From positions 1 through 9,594 of the forward strand of contig JAGWKJ010000072.1 in NCBI GenBank assembly GCA_028865375.1: a DNA stretch of 9,594 nt, in the 5' to 3' direction. A program made the position numbers and the translations under genes. Below, piece after piece: positions 1 through 8,471 of this stretch. This stretch comes from Hyphomicrobiales bacterium. GTDB taxonomy: Bacteria > Pseudomonadota > Alphaproteobacteria > Rhizobiales > Beijerinckiaceae. Under the pieces are notes generated by a model, which did no database searches, was not told where the DNA came from, and saw nothing but the letters and a program-made list of their open reading frames with translations. Numbering within the stretch: position 1 is the first letter of the stretch; every line of letters begins with the position of its first letter.

Positions 1-32
1 GCGCCGGGGCCCGCGCGCACGCGTGAACGCGG

Positions 33-1829
<1,797 letters not shown>

Positions 1830-1898
1830 GAGCCTCTTCCCCCCGTCACGCGGATTGAGCGACCCGGCGATAGCCCCGCAACGCGCCGAATCACGACG

Positions 1899-1927
1899 AT
1901 AAGAATCCCCTCGGGACTCTTTGTCCA
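1899..1927 (-). promoter_or_regulatory. Candidate sigma-70 promoter of the histidine kinase gene
   Basis: On the minus strand, TGGACA (1927-1922) and TCTTAT (1904-1899) are separated by exactly 17 nt. They match the -35 and -10 consensus at 5/6 and 4/6. The predicted start of transcription is near 1892, giving a leader of about 63 nt before the kinase ATG at 1829. The site lies in the most AT-rich part of the 195-nt gap between pepN and the kinase, which supports separate transcription. It was found by eye, so a chance match is possible. Confidence 0.4.
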
Positions 1928-2024
1928 GAGGTTGCGGAATCCTTACCGAAAATAAATCGGCGTCGAATTCGCGCGCCGCGTGCTTCGGCGCCGGAGGGCG
2001 CGCGTCGCGAGTCCCGAGGCGCGC

Positions 2025-4676
2025 TCAGGCGAGCGCGCGCGTCACGATGTCGGTCGAGTCGAGGGACAGGCCGGGCGTGGCGGCGATGGCGCGCAGCGCG
2101 GATTCGGCGGCCGCGCGGCGGACCGGCTCCAGCCTGCGCCAGCTGCGGAACGCGCCCAGCAGGCGCGCGGCGAGCTGGGGGTTGCGGCCGTCGATGGCCA
2201 CCGCGCGCTCGGCGAGGAAGCGATAGCCGGCGCCGTCCGCGCGGTTGAACTGCGTCGGGTTTCCCGCGAACGCGCCCACCAGCGCGCGCACCCGGTTCGG
2301 ATTGCCCGGCGCGTAAGCGGGATGACGTTCGAGCCGCTCGACGCGCGCGAGCGTGTCGGGTTCTCCGATGCCGGCCTGGACGGAAAGCCATTTGTCCAGC
2401 GTCAGCGCGTCGCCCTCGTAACGCGTGGCGAAGGCGTCGAGCGCCGCCTCGCGCCGGGCGCCGGGCAGCGCGCACAGCGCCGCCAAGGCGCCGAAGCGCT
2501 CGGTCATGTTGTCGGCGGCCTCGAAGGCGGCGAGCGCGCGCGCGCCGCCGTCCTCCGGGTCCGCCGCCGCGATCCAGTCGAGCGCGGCCAGCCGCAAGGC
2601 GCGGCGTCCCGCCGAGGCGGCGTCGGGCGAATAGGGTCCCGCCGACGCGCCCGCCGCGAAGGCCTCGCGCGACGCCCCGAGGTTCGGCCGCGCGACCTCG
2701 GCCCGCAACGCGAGCCTCGCCGCGCGCACGGCGTCGGGGTCGATGTCGCCGGGCAGTTCGCGCGCGAGGTCGGATTCGCCGGGCAGGGCGAGCATCAGCG
2801 CGGCGAACGCCGGATCGATGGCGCCCGCCTTGGCTTGCGCGAACACCTCGCCGAACGCGGCGGCGACGCCCTCGGCCGACGCGTCGCCGCTCCCCGTCAC
2901 GCGCGAGACGAGGATCTCGGTGGCCACCGTCTGGGCGGCGTTCCAGCGGCTGACCGGATCGCGGTCCTTGGCCATCAGCCGCAGCCGGTCTGCGCGCGTC
3001 GCGTCGTCGACGATGCGCACCGGCGCCGAGAAGCCGCGCATCAGCGAGATCGCCGGCCGTTCGGCCACGTCCTCGAACGTCAGGTCGAGCGCCGCGCCCG
3101 CGAACTCGAACGTGCCGCGCGCCGCCTGGCGGGCGAGCGCGTCGTCGCCGCCGGCGACCTTCAAGGGAAGGTCGCGGCCGTCGGCGCCCACGAGGCCGAG
3201 CGCCACCGGCATGACCAAGGGCGCTTTGTCGGGCTGGCCCGGCGTCGGCGCGGTCTCCTGTCCGAGGCGCAGCGTCAGCCGCCGCGAGGCCGGATCGTAT
3301 GTCGCCCGCGACGTCACCTTCGGCGTGCCGGCCTGCGAATACCAGCGCATGAAGCCGGAGAGGTCGCGCCCCGAGGCGTCCGCGAAGCAGCCGATGAAAT
3401 CCTCGACCGTCGCGGCCGTGCCGTCGCAGCGGCGGAAATAGAGGTCGAGTCCGGCGGCGAAGGCGCGTTCTCCGATCAGCGCGCGCAACATGCGCACGAC
3501 CTCGGCGCCCTTTTCGTAGACGGTGGCGGTGTAGAAGTTGTTGATCTCGGCGTAGGCGTCGGGCCGCACCGGATGGGCGAGCGGCCCGGCGTCCTCGGGG
3601 AACTGGGTCGCGCGCAGCGCCCGCACGTCGGCGATCCGCTTCACCGCGCGCGAGCGCTGGTCGGACGTGAACTCCTGGTCGCGGAAGACGGTGAGGCCTT
3701 CCTTCAGGCAGAGCTGGAACCAGTCGCGGCAGGTGATGCGGTTGCCGGTCCAATTGTGGAAATATTCGTGGCCGACGATCGCCTCGACGTTGGCGTAGTC
3801 GCCGTCGGTCGCGGTCTCGGGCGACACGAGCACGTATTTGTCGTTGAAGACGTTGAGGCCCTTGTTCTCCATCGCGCCCATGTTGAAGTCGGAGACGGCG
3901 ACGAGGTTGAAGACGTCGAGGTCGTATTCGCGGCCGAAGACGCGCTCGTCGAATTCCATCGAGCGCTTGATGGCGTCGAGCGCATAGCGCGCGCGCGCGC
4001 CCTTGCCGCGCTCGACCAGCACGGCGACGCGCACGGACCGGCCGGAGCGCGTGACGAAGCCGTCGGCGACTTCTTCGAGATCGCCGGCGACCAACGCGAA
4101 CAGGTAGCAAGGCTTGGGGTGCGGGTCGTCCCAGATCGCAAAGTGCCGTCCGCCCGGCAGCTCGCCCGCCTCGACGGGGTTGCCGTTGCCCAGCAGCGTC
4201 GGCGCCTCTCGGCGATCGGCCTCGATGCGCGTCACGTAGGTCGAGAGCACGTCGGGCCGGTCCGGGAAATAGGTGATGCGGCGGAAGCCCTCGGCCTCGC
4301 ATTGCGTGCAATAGATCGGCCCCGAGCGGTAAAGCCCCATCAGCTTGGTGTTGGCCGACGGATCGAGGCGGGTCTCGACTTCGAGTTCGAACGGCGAGGA
4401 CGGCGGATCGCGCAGGACGAGCCCGTCGGGGCCGATCCACGACGCGTCGGGCGCGAGCCCGCGGCCGTCGAGCGCGACGCGGACCGGAACGAGGCCGTCG
4501 CCGTCGAGCTTCAGCGGCGCGCCGGGTGCGACCGCCGGGTTGGGCCGGATCGAAAGCTTGGCGACGACGCGCGTCGCGGCTCGATCGAGCGAGACGTCGA
4601 GCCGCACGCGGTCGACGAGGAAATCGGGAGGCCGATAGTCGGCGAGCAGGATGCGGGGCGGGGATTCGGTGCGCAT
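2025..4676 (-). CDS. pepN: Aminopeptidase N, M1 zinc metallopeptidase
   Basis: This 883-residue cytosolic exopeptidase removes N-terminal amino acids from peptides in the late steps of protein turnover. The M1 signatures are complete: the exopeptidase motif GAMEN (267-271), HEYFH (303-307) with zinc ligands His303 and His307 and general base Glu304, third zinc ligand Glu326, and transition-state Tyr387. Glu127, in QCEAEGF, matches the substrate N-terminus-binding Glu121 of E. coli PepN. All these sites sit at a constant offset of +6 from E. coli PepN (870 aa), so the alignment is close to collinear. I chose the ATG at 4676 because it gives the expected N-terminus (ADYRPPDF) and has AAGG about 6 nt upstream. 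The open frame continues 43 codons further to 4805, but that would overlap the upstream exporter gene and adds non-conserved sequence. There is no signal peptide. The upstream neighbour ends 34 nt before this start, so cotranscription is likely. Confidence 0.97.
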   Translation of the reverse strand: MRTESPPRILLADYRPPDFLVDRVRLDVSLDRAATRVVAKLSIRPNPAVAPGAPLKLDGDGLVPVRVALDGRGLAPDASWIGPDGLVLRDPPSSPFELEVETRLDPSANTKLMGLYRSGPIYCTQCEAEGFRRITYFPDRPDVLSTYVTRIEADRREAPTLLGNGNPVEAGELPGGRHFAIWDDPHPKPCYLFALVAGDLEEVADGFVTRSGRSVRVAVLVERGKGARARYALDAIKRSMEFDERVFGREYDLDVFNLVAVSDFNMGAMENKGLNVFNDKYVLVSPETATDGDYANVEAIVGHEYFHNWTGNRITCRDWFQLCLKEGLTVFRDQEFTSDQRSRAVKRIADVRALRATQFPEDAGPLAHPVRPDAYAEINNFYTATVYEKGAEVVRMLRALIGERAFAAGLDLYFRRCDGTAATVEDFIGCFADASGRDLSGFMRWYSQAGTPKVTSRATYDPASRRLTLRLGQETAPTPGQPDKAPLVMPVALGLVGADGRDLPLKVAGGDDALARQAARGTFEFAGAALDLTFEDVAERPAISLMRGFSAPVRIVDDATRADRLRLMAKDRDPVSRWNAAQTVATEILVSRVTGSGDASAEGVAAAFGEVFAQAKAGAIDPAFAALMLALPGESDLARELPGDIDPDAVRAARLALRAEVARPNLGASREAFAAGASAGPYSPDAASAGRRALRLAALDWIAAADPEDGGARALAAFEAADNMTERFGALAALCALPGARREAALDAFATRYEGDALTLDKWLSVQAGIGEPDTLARVERLERHPAYAPGNPNRVRALVGAFAGNPTQFNRADGAGYRFLAERAVAIDGRNPQLAARLLGAFRSWRRLEPVRRAAAESALRAIAATPGLSLDSTDIVTRALA

Positions 4677-4710
4677 GGTCGCCTTATAGCCTTGAAAAGG
4701 AGGAGCGGCG

Positions 4711-6114
4711 TCATCCGCGGCGTCGCGGTTCGGCGTGTCCCACGATCCGCGCGACGCCGGGATAGGCGCGGCGCACCGCGGTCTCCACCGCGTCGACCGC
4801 GGCATGGACGCTGGCCACGTCGAGCGCGCCGTCGGCGCGGCAATGCCAGTTGACGATCAGGCCGGCCGGCGTCGAGCGCACGCGCACGTCGTGGACGTCG
4901 GCCAGCGCGCCGCCCGTCGCGGCCCGCGCGGCCAGCGCGCGCCCGATCTCCTCGCGCAAGGCGGCGGGCGCCGCGGCGCCTTCGAGCGGTTCGACCTCGC
5001 GCGGCTCGATGTGGGTCTCGACCTCGGCGCCCGTGTCGCCGGCGATCGCCTCTTCGAGGCGGGTGGCGATCGCGTGGGCGCGTTCGAGCGCCATGCGGCC
5101 GTCGACCTCGATGTCGAGCGAGACCGAGCGCGCGCCCTCCGCGCCGTGCTGGACGGTGACGTGGTGGGCCGGCGCGCCGTGCATCGCGGCCACCAGGAGC
5201 GTGCGTTCGATCAGCGTCTCGTCGTCGAGCTCGCGCGGCTCGGCGACCAGCGTCACGTCGGCTTCGGGCGCGGCGGCGGCGATCCGTGCGAGCGCGTCCT
5301 CCTTCAACGCGAGCACGTCGGGCAGCGGCATCGTGCGCGAAACCGCGAACTTCGCCTCCCCGATCACGCGCGGCCCCACGCGGCGCAAGCGGACGCTTTC
5401 GACGCGCGCGACGCCCGGCGCCGTGCGAAGGGCGTCGCGGATGCGCCGGGCGGCGTCGGTCGGGGCGGCGTCGATCAGCGTGTCGATCGTGCGGCGGCCG
5501 AGCCGCCAGCCCGCCACCGCGATGAAGCAGGCGACGCCCACCGCCGCCAGCGCGTCGCCGCGCAGGAAGCCGAGGCCCGTCGCCAGCACGCCGGCGAGCG
5601 TCAGGCCGGAGGATATGAAGTCGCTCGAAAAGTGCAGCGCGTCGGCCGCCAGCGCGTCGCTGCCGTGCGCCTTGGCCACTTTCGACAGGCCGCGCCAGCG
5701 CGCGAAATCCACCGCCATCGAGACCACGAGCGTGGCGGCGGCCAGCGCGATCGCGTCGAGCCTTTCGGGCGGCGAGAAGAACCGGCGCACGGCGGCGAAC
5801 AGCACCGCCGCGGCGAGCGCGACGAGAAGGCCCGTCTCGGCCAGCGCCGCGACGGCCTCGATCTTGCCGTGGCCGAACGGATGCTCGTCGTCGGCCGGAC
5901 GGTCCGCCTCGCGCACGGCGAACAAGGTGAGTGCGGTCGCCGCGACGTCGAGCGCCGCGTGGCCGGCCTCCGACAGCAGCGCCAGCGAACCGGAAGCGAG
6001 GCCGGCCGCCAACTTCGCGAACGCCAGCGCCGCGCTCGCCAGCAGCGAGGCGGTCGCGGCCTTTTGTTTTTCTCCCGCGGCGGTCAATGCGCTCGCCCTT
6101 CTTGGAAGGGACAA
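4711..6114 (-). CDS. Cation diffusion facilitator (CDF) metal exporter with extended C-terminus
   Basis: This is a 467-residue inner-membrane transporter of the CDF family, which exchanges protons for divalent metals such as Zn2+ to efflux them. Six hydrophobic helices occupy roughly residues 19-205. The transport site has H52xxxD56 in helix 2 and H161xxxD165 in helix 5. This HD/HD set is associated with zinc selectivity; E. coli FieF has DD/HD. The loop motif DDEHPFGHGK (75-84) matches the second metal site of FieF (Asp75, His78, His82). FieF is about 300 residues long. Here the soluble tail (about 216-467) seems to hold three successive ferredoxin-like domains, each ending in EPRE or EPRR (292-295, 370-373, 462-465). 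The second has a His cluster (H312, H317, H318, H323). No ATG is available. The TTG at 6114 has GGAG 4 nt upstream; a TTG at 6087 (458 aa) has GAAGGG 8 nt upstream and is a real alternative. The actual metal cannot be settled from sequence. Confidence 0.92.
   Translation of the reverse strand: MSLPRRASALTAAGEKQKAATASLLASAALAFAKLAAGLASGSLALLSEAGHAALDVAATALTLFAVREADRPADDEHPFGHGKIEAVAALAETGLLVALAAAVLFAAVRRFFSPPERLDAIALAAATLVVSMAVDFARWRGLSKVAKAHGSDALAADALHFSSDFISSGLTLAGVLATGLGFLRGDALAAVGVACFIAVAGWRLGRRTIDTLIDAAPTDAARRIRDALRTAPGVARVESVRLRRVGPRVIGEAKFAVSRTMPLPDVLALKEDALARIAAAAPEADVTLVAEPRELDDETLIERTLLVAAMHGAPAHHVTVQHGAEGARSVSLDIEVDGRMALERAHAIATRLEEAIAGDTGAEVETHIEPREVEPLEGAAAPAALREEIGRALAARAATGGALADVHDVRVRSTPAGLIVNWHCRADGALDVASVHAAVDAVETAVRRAYPGVARIVGHAEPRRRG
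6096..6110. repeat. Perfect hairpin at the start of the CDF gene
   Basis: CCCTTC and GAAGGG flank a 3-nt loop. In the exporter mRNA (minus strand) this gives a 6-bp stem closing on CAA, within codons 2-6 of the TTG(6114) reading. Its distal arm, GAAGGG, is the candidate ribosome site for the alternative TTG at 6087, so folding would mask that site. The pairing is seen directly; a role in translation is inference. Confidence 0.4.
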
Positions 6115-6136
6115 GCGGCTCCGGGCGCGCTATCCT
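6108..6136 (+). promoter_or_regulatory. Candidate promoter of gloA
   Basis: GGGACA (6108-6113) and TATCCT (6131-6136) are spaced by 17 nt on the plus strand, each matching the sigma-70 consensus at 4/6. The predicted transcript would start near 6143, about 26 nt before gloA. The -35 element overlaps the start codon of the divergent exporter gene. The match is weak, but the 54-nt divergent gap leaves little other room for a promoter. Confidence 0.25.
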
Positions 6137-6143
6137 CGCGCCC
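6123..6143. repeat. Inverted repeat in the CDF/gloA divergent gap
   Basis: GGGCGCG (6123-6129) and CGCGCCC (6137-6143) form a perfect 7-bp inverted repeat around a 7-nt centre. It fills the middle of the 54-nt gap between the two divergent genes and contains the candidate gloA -10 element. It could be an operator or an RNA hairpin. In DNA this GC-rich, chance GC palindromes are common. Confidence 0.3.
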
Positions 6144-6168
6144 GTCAGCCGCCGTCCCGGGGTTCCCC

Positions 6169-6609
6169 ATGCGATACTTGCACACGATGATCCGCGTCAC
6201 CGACCTCGACGCGTCCGTCACGTTCTTCCGCGACGTGCTGGGCATGATCGAGGTGCGGCGTTCCGTCAACGAGAAGGCGCGTTACACGCTCGTCTTCTTC
6301 GCCGCGCCGAAGGACCTCGACGGCGCCAAGGCCAAGGACGCGCCCCTGGTCGAGCTCACCTACAATTGGGATCCCGAGGCCTATTCGGGCGGCCGCAATT
6401 TCGGCCATCTGGCCTATCGCGTCGACGACATCTACGGTTATTGCGCCCGCTTGGCGAAGGCCGGCGTGACGATCAACCGCCCTCCGCGCGACGGCAACAT
6501 GGCCTTCATCCGCACGCCGGACGGAATCTCCATCGAATTGCTGCAGGAAGGCGCGCCCAAGCCGGTCGCCGAGCCTTGGGCGTCGATGCCCAACGTCGGG
6601 ACCTGGTGA
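6169..6609 (+). CDS. gloA: Lactoylglutathione lyase (glyoxalase I)
   Basis: This 146-residue cytosolic enzyme isomerises the hemithioacetal of methylglyoxal and glutathione to S-lactoylglutathione, the first step of methylglyoxal detoxification. It has the short, E. coli-like form (135 aa) built from two vicinal-oxygen-chelate modules. The four metal ligands are present: His5, Glu62 (in VELTYNWD), His80 (in NFGHLAY) and Glu123 (in SIELLQ). They correspond to His5, Glu56, His74 and Glu122 of E. coli GloA, which uses Ni2+ or Co2+. The ATG at 6169 is fixed by the need for His5; the next Met (residue 7) would lose that ligand. The ribosome site is poor: GGGGTTCCCC lies directly before the start, so translation may be modest. 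The gene diverges from the metal exporter and is followed by a 139-nt gap before acpP. Confidence 0.95.
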   Translation: MRYLHTMIRVTDLDASVTFFRDVLGMIEVRRSVNEKARYTLVFFAAPKDLDGAKAKDAPLVELTYNWDPEAYSGGRNFGHLAYRVDDIYGYCARLAKAGVTINRPPRDGNMAFIRTPDGISIELLQEGAPKPVAEPWASMPNVGTW

Positions 6610-6617
6610 TGCCGGCC

Positions 6618-6638
6618 CCCCTCGCCATGCCCGAGGGG
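6618..6638 (+). other. Hairpin just after gloA, possible weak terminator
   Basis: CCCCTCG (6618-6624) and CGAGGGG (6632-6638) form a perfect 7-bp stem with a 7-nt loop, starting 9 nt after the gloA stop. No T-run follows, so it is not a standard intrinsic terminator. It may protect the 3' end of the message or do nothing. If it does not terminate, gloA transcription would run into acpP. Confidence 0.3.
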
Positions 6639-6715
6639 ATATGCTATCGCCCGGACGGATTTGGGCGAAAGCGGGCCTCGGCCTCCGCGCCGCGCGCGGT
6701 CGCATCGCAGGTCCG

Positions 6716-6735
6716 CCGAATTGAAACCGAATTGA
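6716..6735 (+). repeat. Direct repeat in the acpP leader
   Basis: CCGAATTGA occurs twice (6716-6724 and 6727-6735), separated by AA, giving a period of 11 nt, about one helical turn. The second copy runs into the acpP ribosome site. It stands out in a GC-rich region because the unit is fairly AT-rich. A regulator binding one face of the helix or an RNA-level role is possible; neither is shown. Confidence 0.4.
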
Positions 6736-6740
6736 GGGGA
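6734..6740 (+). promoter_or_regulatory. Ribosome binding site of acpP
   Basis: GAGGGGA lies 8 nt before the ATG at 6749. It is among the strongest ribosome sites in the window, as expected for a very abundant protein, and it fixes the acpP start. Confidence 0.7.
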
Positions 6741-6748
6741 ACCATCGT

Positions 6749-6997
6749 ATGAGCGACGTCGCCGACCGCGTGAAGAAGATCGTCGTCGAGCACCTCGGCG
6801 TGGACGCCGAAAAGGTCGTCCCGACCGCCAACTTCATCGAGGACCTCGGAGCGGATTCGCTCGACACGGTCGAACTCGTGATGGCGTTCGAGGAGGAGTT
6901 CGGGGTCGAGATCCCCGACGACCAAGCCGAGCACATCGTCACGGTGGGCGACGCGGTGAAATTCCTCGAGCAGCACGCCGCCGCCAAGTCCGCGTGA
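6749..6997 (+). CDS. acpP: Acyl carrier protein
   Basis: This 82-residue acidic cytosolic protein carries acyl chains as thioesters on a 4'-phosphopantetheine arm during type II fatty-acid synthesis, and donates them to lipid A and phospholipid synthesis. The attachment site is Ser37 in GADSLDTVE, the universal ACP motif. The length and four-helix pattern are standard, and helix II (DTVELVMAFEEEFG) is the usual partner-binding surface. It is encoded upstream of fabF, as in most proteobacteria, but fabD and fabG, which commonly precede acpP, are not here: gloA lies upstream instead. A strong terminator follows 57 nt after the stop codon, so most transcripts may carry acpP alone. I found no convincing promoter in the 139-nt upstream gap, though one is expected. 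Confidence 0.98.
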   Translation: MSDVADRVKKIVVEHLGVDAEKVVPTANFIEDLGADSLDTVELVMAFEEEFGVEIPDDQAEHIVTVGDAVKFLEQHAAAKSA

Positions 6998-7053
6998 AGC
7001 GCCGGCGTGGCAATTCCGCTTGATCGGCCTGGTCGCGGAACTCGGATGATTTG

Positions 7054-7083
7054 CGGGGGTCGGCGAAGGCCGGCCCCCGTTTT
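7054..7083 (+). terminator. Rho-independent terminator after acpP
   Basis: An 11-bp stem (7054-7064 with 7069-7079, one G-T pair) closes on a GAAG loop and is followed by TTTT (7080-7083). It is the clearest intrinsic terminator in the window. It sits between acpP and fabF on the plus strand, so it should uncouple the two by partial or full termination, raising acpP message over fabF. Confidence 0.8.
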
Positions 7084-7095
7084 GCGACTTGCCTT

Positions 7096-7112
7096 GCGAC
7101 CTGACCGGTCGC
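7096..7112. repeat. Inverted repeat in the fabF leader
   Basis: GCGACC (7096-7101) and GGTCGC (7107-7112) form a perfect 6-bp inverted repeat around TGACC, 25 nt before the fabF start. The heptamer TTGCGAC occurs at 7082-7088 and again at 7094-7100, so either copy of GCGAC could pair with GTCGC. It lies after the terminator, where a fabF promoter or operator would be expected. No function is shown. Confidence 0.3.
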
Positions 7113-7137
7113 GGGCGGGACAGGCGCGGGGGCGGGC

Positions 7138-8394
7138 ATGAGGCGGGTCGTCGTTACGGGTCTTGGCATGGTGTCGCCGCTCGCCTGCGGCGTCGAACCG
7201 ACGTGGAAGCGCCTGCTGGCCGGCGAAAACGGGGCAGGCCCGGCGAGCGGCTTCGAGACCTCGGACCTACCCTGCAAGATCGCCTGCCAGGTGCCGCGCG
7301 GCGACGGGCCGGACCAATTCCGGCCCGACGAATGGATGGACCCGCGCGAGCAGCGCCGGGTCGACGACTTCATCGTCTATGCGATGGCGGCGGCGACCCA
7401 GGCGTTGCGGGACGCGGATTGGGCGCCCGCGACGGAAGGCCAGCGTTGCGCGACCGGCACGATGATCGGCTCGGGCATCGGCGGCATCGGCGGCATCGCC
7501 GACGCGGCGCTGTTGCTGGCCGACAAGGGGCCGCGGCGGATTTCGCCGTTCTTCATTCCGGGCCGGCTCATCAACTTGGCCAGCGGCTACGTGTCCATCG
7601 CACACGGGCTGAAGGGGCCCAACCATTCCGTCGTCACCGCCTGTTCGACCGGCGCGCACGCGATCGGCGACGCAGGCCGGTTGATCGCGCTCGGCGACGC
7701 CGACGTGATGGTGGCCGGCGGCGCCGAATCGGCGGTCAACCGCCTGTCGCTGGCCGGCTTCGCGGCGCTGCGCGCGCTCTCGACGGCCTTCAACGACGAC
7801 CCCAAGCGGGCGTCGCGCCCGTACGACCGGGATCGCGACGGCTTCGTGATGGGCGAGGGGGCCGGCTGCGTGGTTCTGGAAGAACTCGGTCACGCGAAGG
7901 CGCGCGGCGCGCGCATCTACGCGGAACTCGTCGGCTACGGGCTGTCGGGAGACGCCTTTCACATCACCGCGCCCTCGCCCGACGGCGACGGCGCGTTCCG
8001 TTCGATGTCGGCGGCGCTCAAGCGCGCCGGCGTCGCGCCGGCCGAGGTCGGCTACGTCAACGCGCACGGCACCTCGACGATGGCCGACGAGATCGAGCTC
8101 AAGGCGGTCGAGCGACTGATGGGCGACGCCGCGGAAGGGCTCACGATGTCCTCGACCAAATCGGCGATCGGCCACCTGCTGGGGGCCGCCGGCGCGGTGG
8201 AGGCGATCTTCTCCGTGCTCGCGATCCGCGACGGCGTCGCGCCCCCGACGCTCAACCTCGACAATCCATCCGTCGAGACGAAGATCGACCTCGTGCCCAA
8301 GGCCGCGAAGAAGAAGGACATCGCGATCGCGCTGTCCAATTCCTTCGGTTTCGGCGGCACCAACGCTTCGGTCGTTTTCCGCCGCGTCGAATGA
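7138..8394 (+). CDS. fabF: Beta-ketoacyl-ACP synthase II
   Basis: This 418-residue cytosolic condensing enzyme elongates acyl-ACP with malonyl-ACP, releasing CO2, and is the synthase that extends palmitoleate to cis-vaccenate. It has the thiolase fold with the full catalytic triad: Cys169 in TACSTGAHAIGDA, His310 in NAHGTST and His346 in KSAIGHLLGAAG. The conserved Lys341 and the C-terminal NSFGFGGTNA loop (401-410) are also present. E. coli FabF has Cys163, His303 and His340 in a 413-residue chain, so the length is normal. The ATG at 7138 gives the standard start RRVVVTGLGMVSPL. It is preceded only by a G-rich stretch, a mediocre ribosome site. The partner gene acpP lies 140 nt upstream across a terminator, and mltG follows after 77 nt. 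Expression must come from readthrough or from a promoter I could not recognise between the terminator and the start. Confidence 0.97.
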   Translation: MRRVVVTGLGMVSPLACGVEPTWKRLLAGENGAGPASGFETSDLPCKIACQVPRGDGPDQFRPDEWMDPREQRRVDDFIVYAMAAATQALRDADWAPATEGQRCATGTMIGSGIGGIGGIADAALLLADKGPRRISPFFIPGRLINLASGYVSIAHGLKGPNHSVVTACSTGAHAIGDAGRLIALGDADVMVAGGAESAVNRLSLAGFAALRALSTAFNDDPKRASRPYDRDRDGFVMGEGAGCVVLEELGHAKARGARIYAELVGYGLSGDAFHITAPSPDGDGAFRSMSAALKRAGVAPAEVGYVNAHGTSTMADEIELKAVERLMGDAAEGLTMSSTKSAIGHLLGAAGAVEAIFSVLAIRDGVAPPTLNLDNPSVETKIDLVPKAAKKKDIAIALSNSFGFGGTNASVVFRRVE

Positions 8395-8438
8395 GCGCGG
8401 CGGTTCCGTCGCGCGCCGCCATCGGCTAATCTGCGGCC

Positions 8439-8452
8439 GGCGCTTCGGCGCC
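8439..8452. other. Small UUCG-loop hairpin between fabF and mltG
   Basis: GGCGC and GCGCC enclose TTCG, a very stable tetraloop type on a 5-bp stem, 20 nt before the mltG ATG. No T-run follows, so it is not a standard terminator. It might tune mltG translation or message stability; in GC-rich DNA it may also be incidental. Confidence 0.3.
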
Positions 8453-8471
8453 CGATCGCCGGACGGAGCGC

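Noticed and set aside
1946..1960. CCGA/TCGG hairpin in the AT-rich patch downstream of pepN
   Set aside because: The stem has only 4 bp and no T-run, too weak to call a terminator.
3987..4000. 14-nt alternating GC tract inside pepN
   Set aside because: It encodes ordinary Ala-Arg codons in frame. Such tracts are expected at this base composition, and the reading frame is intact.
4677..4805. 43-residue N-terminal extension of PepN
   Set aside because: It would overlap the 3' end of the exporter gene. The ATG at 4676 has a ribosome site and gives residue numbering that matches E. coli PepN at a constant offset.
1980..4853. 957-codon plus-strand open frame opposite pepN
   Set aside because: It is antisense to a complete M1 peptidase with all catalytic residues. 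Its translation is Arg/Gly/Ala/His-rich with no recognisable domain, typical of a shadow frame in GC-rich DNA.
4735..6168. Long upstream extension of the gloA frame across the CDF gene
   Set aside because: The frame lacks stops because of GC content. The part before 6169 is low-complexity antisense of the exporter, and His5 fixes the true gloA start.
7471..7500. Tandem GGCATC-like repeat in fabF
   Set aside because: It encodes the glycine-rich GSGIGGIGGI loop normal for the family, so it is a protein constraint and not a DNA repeat element.
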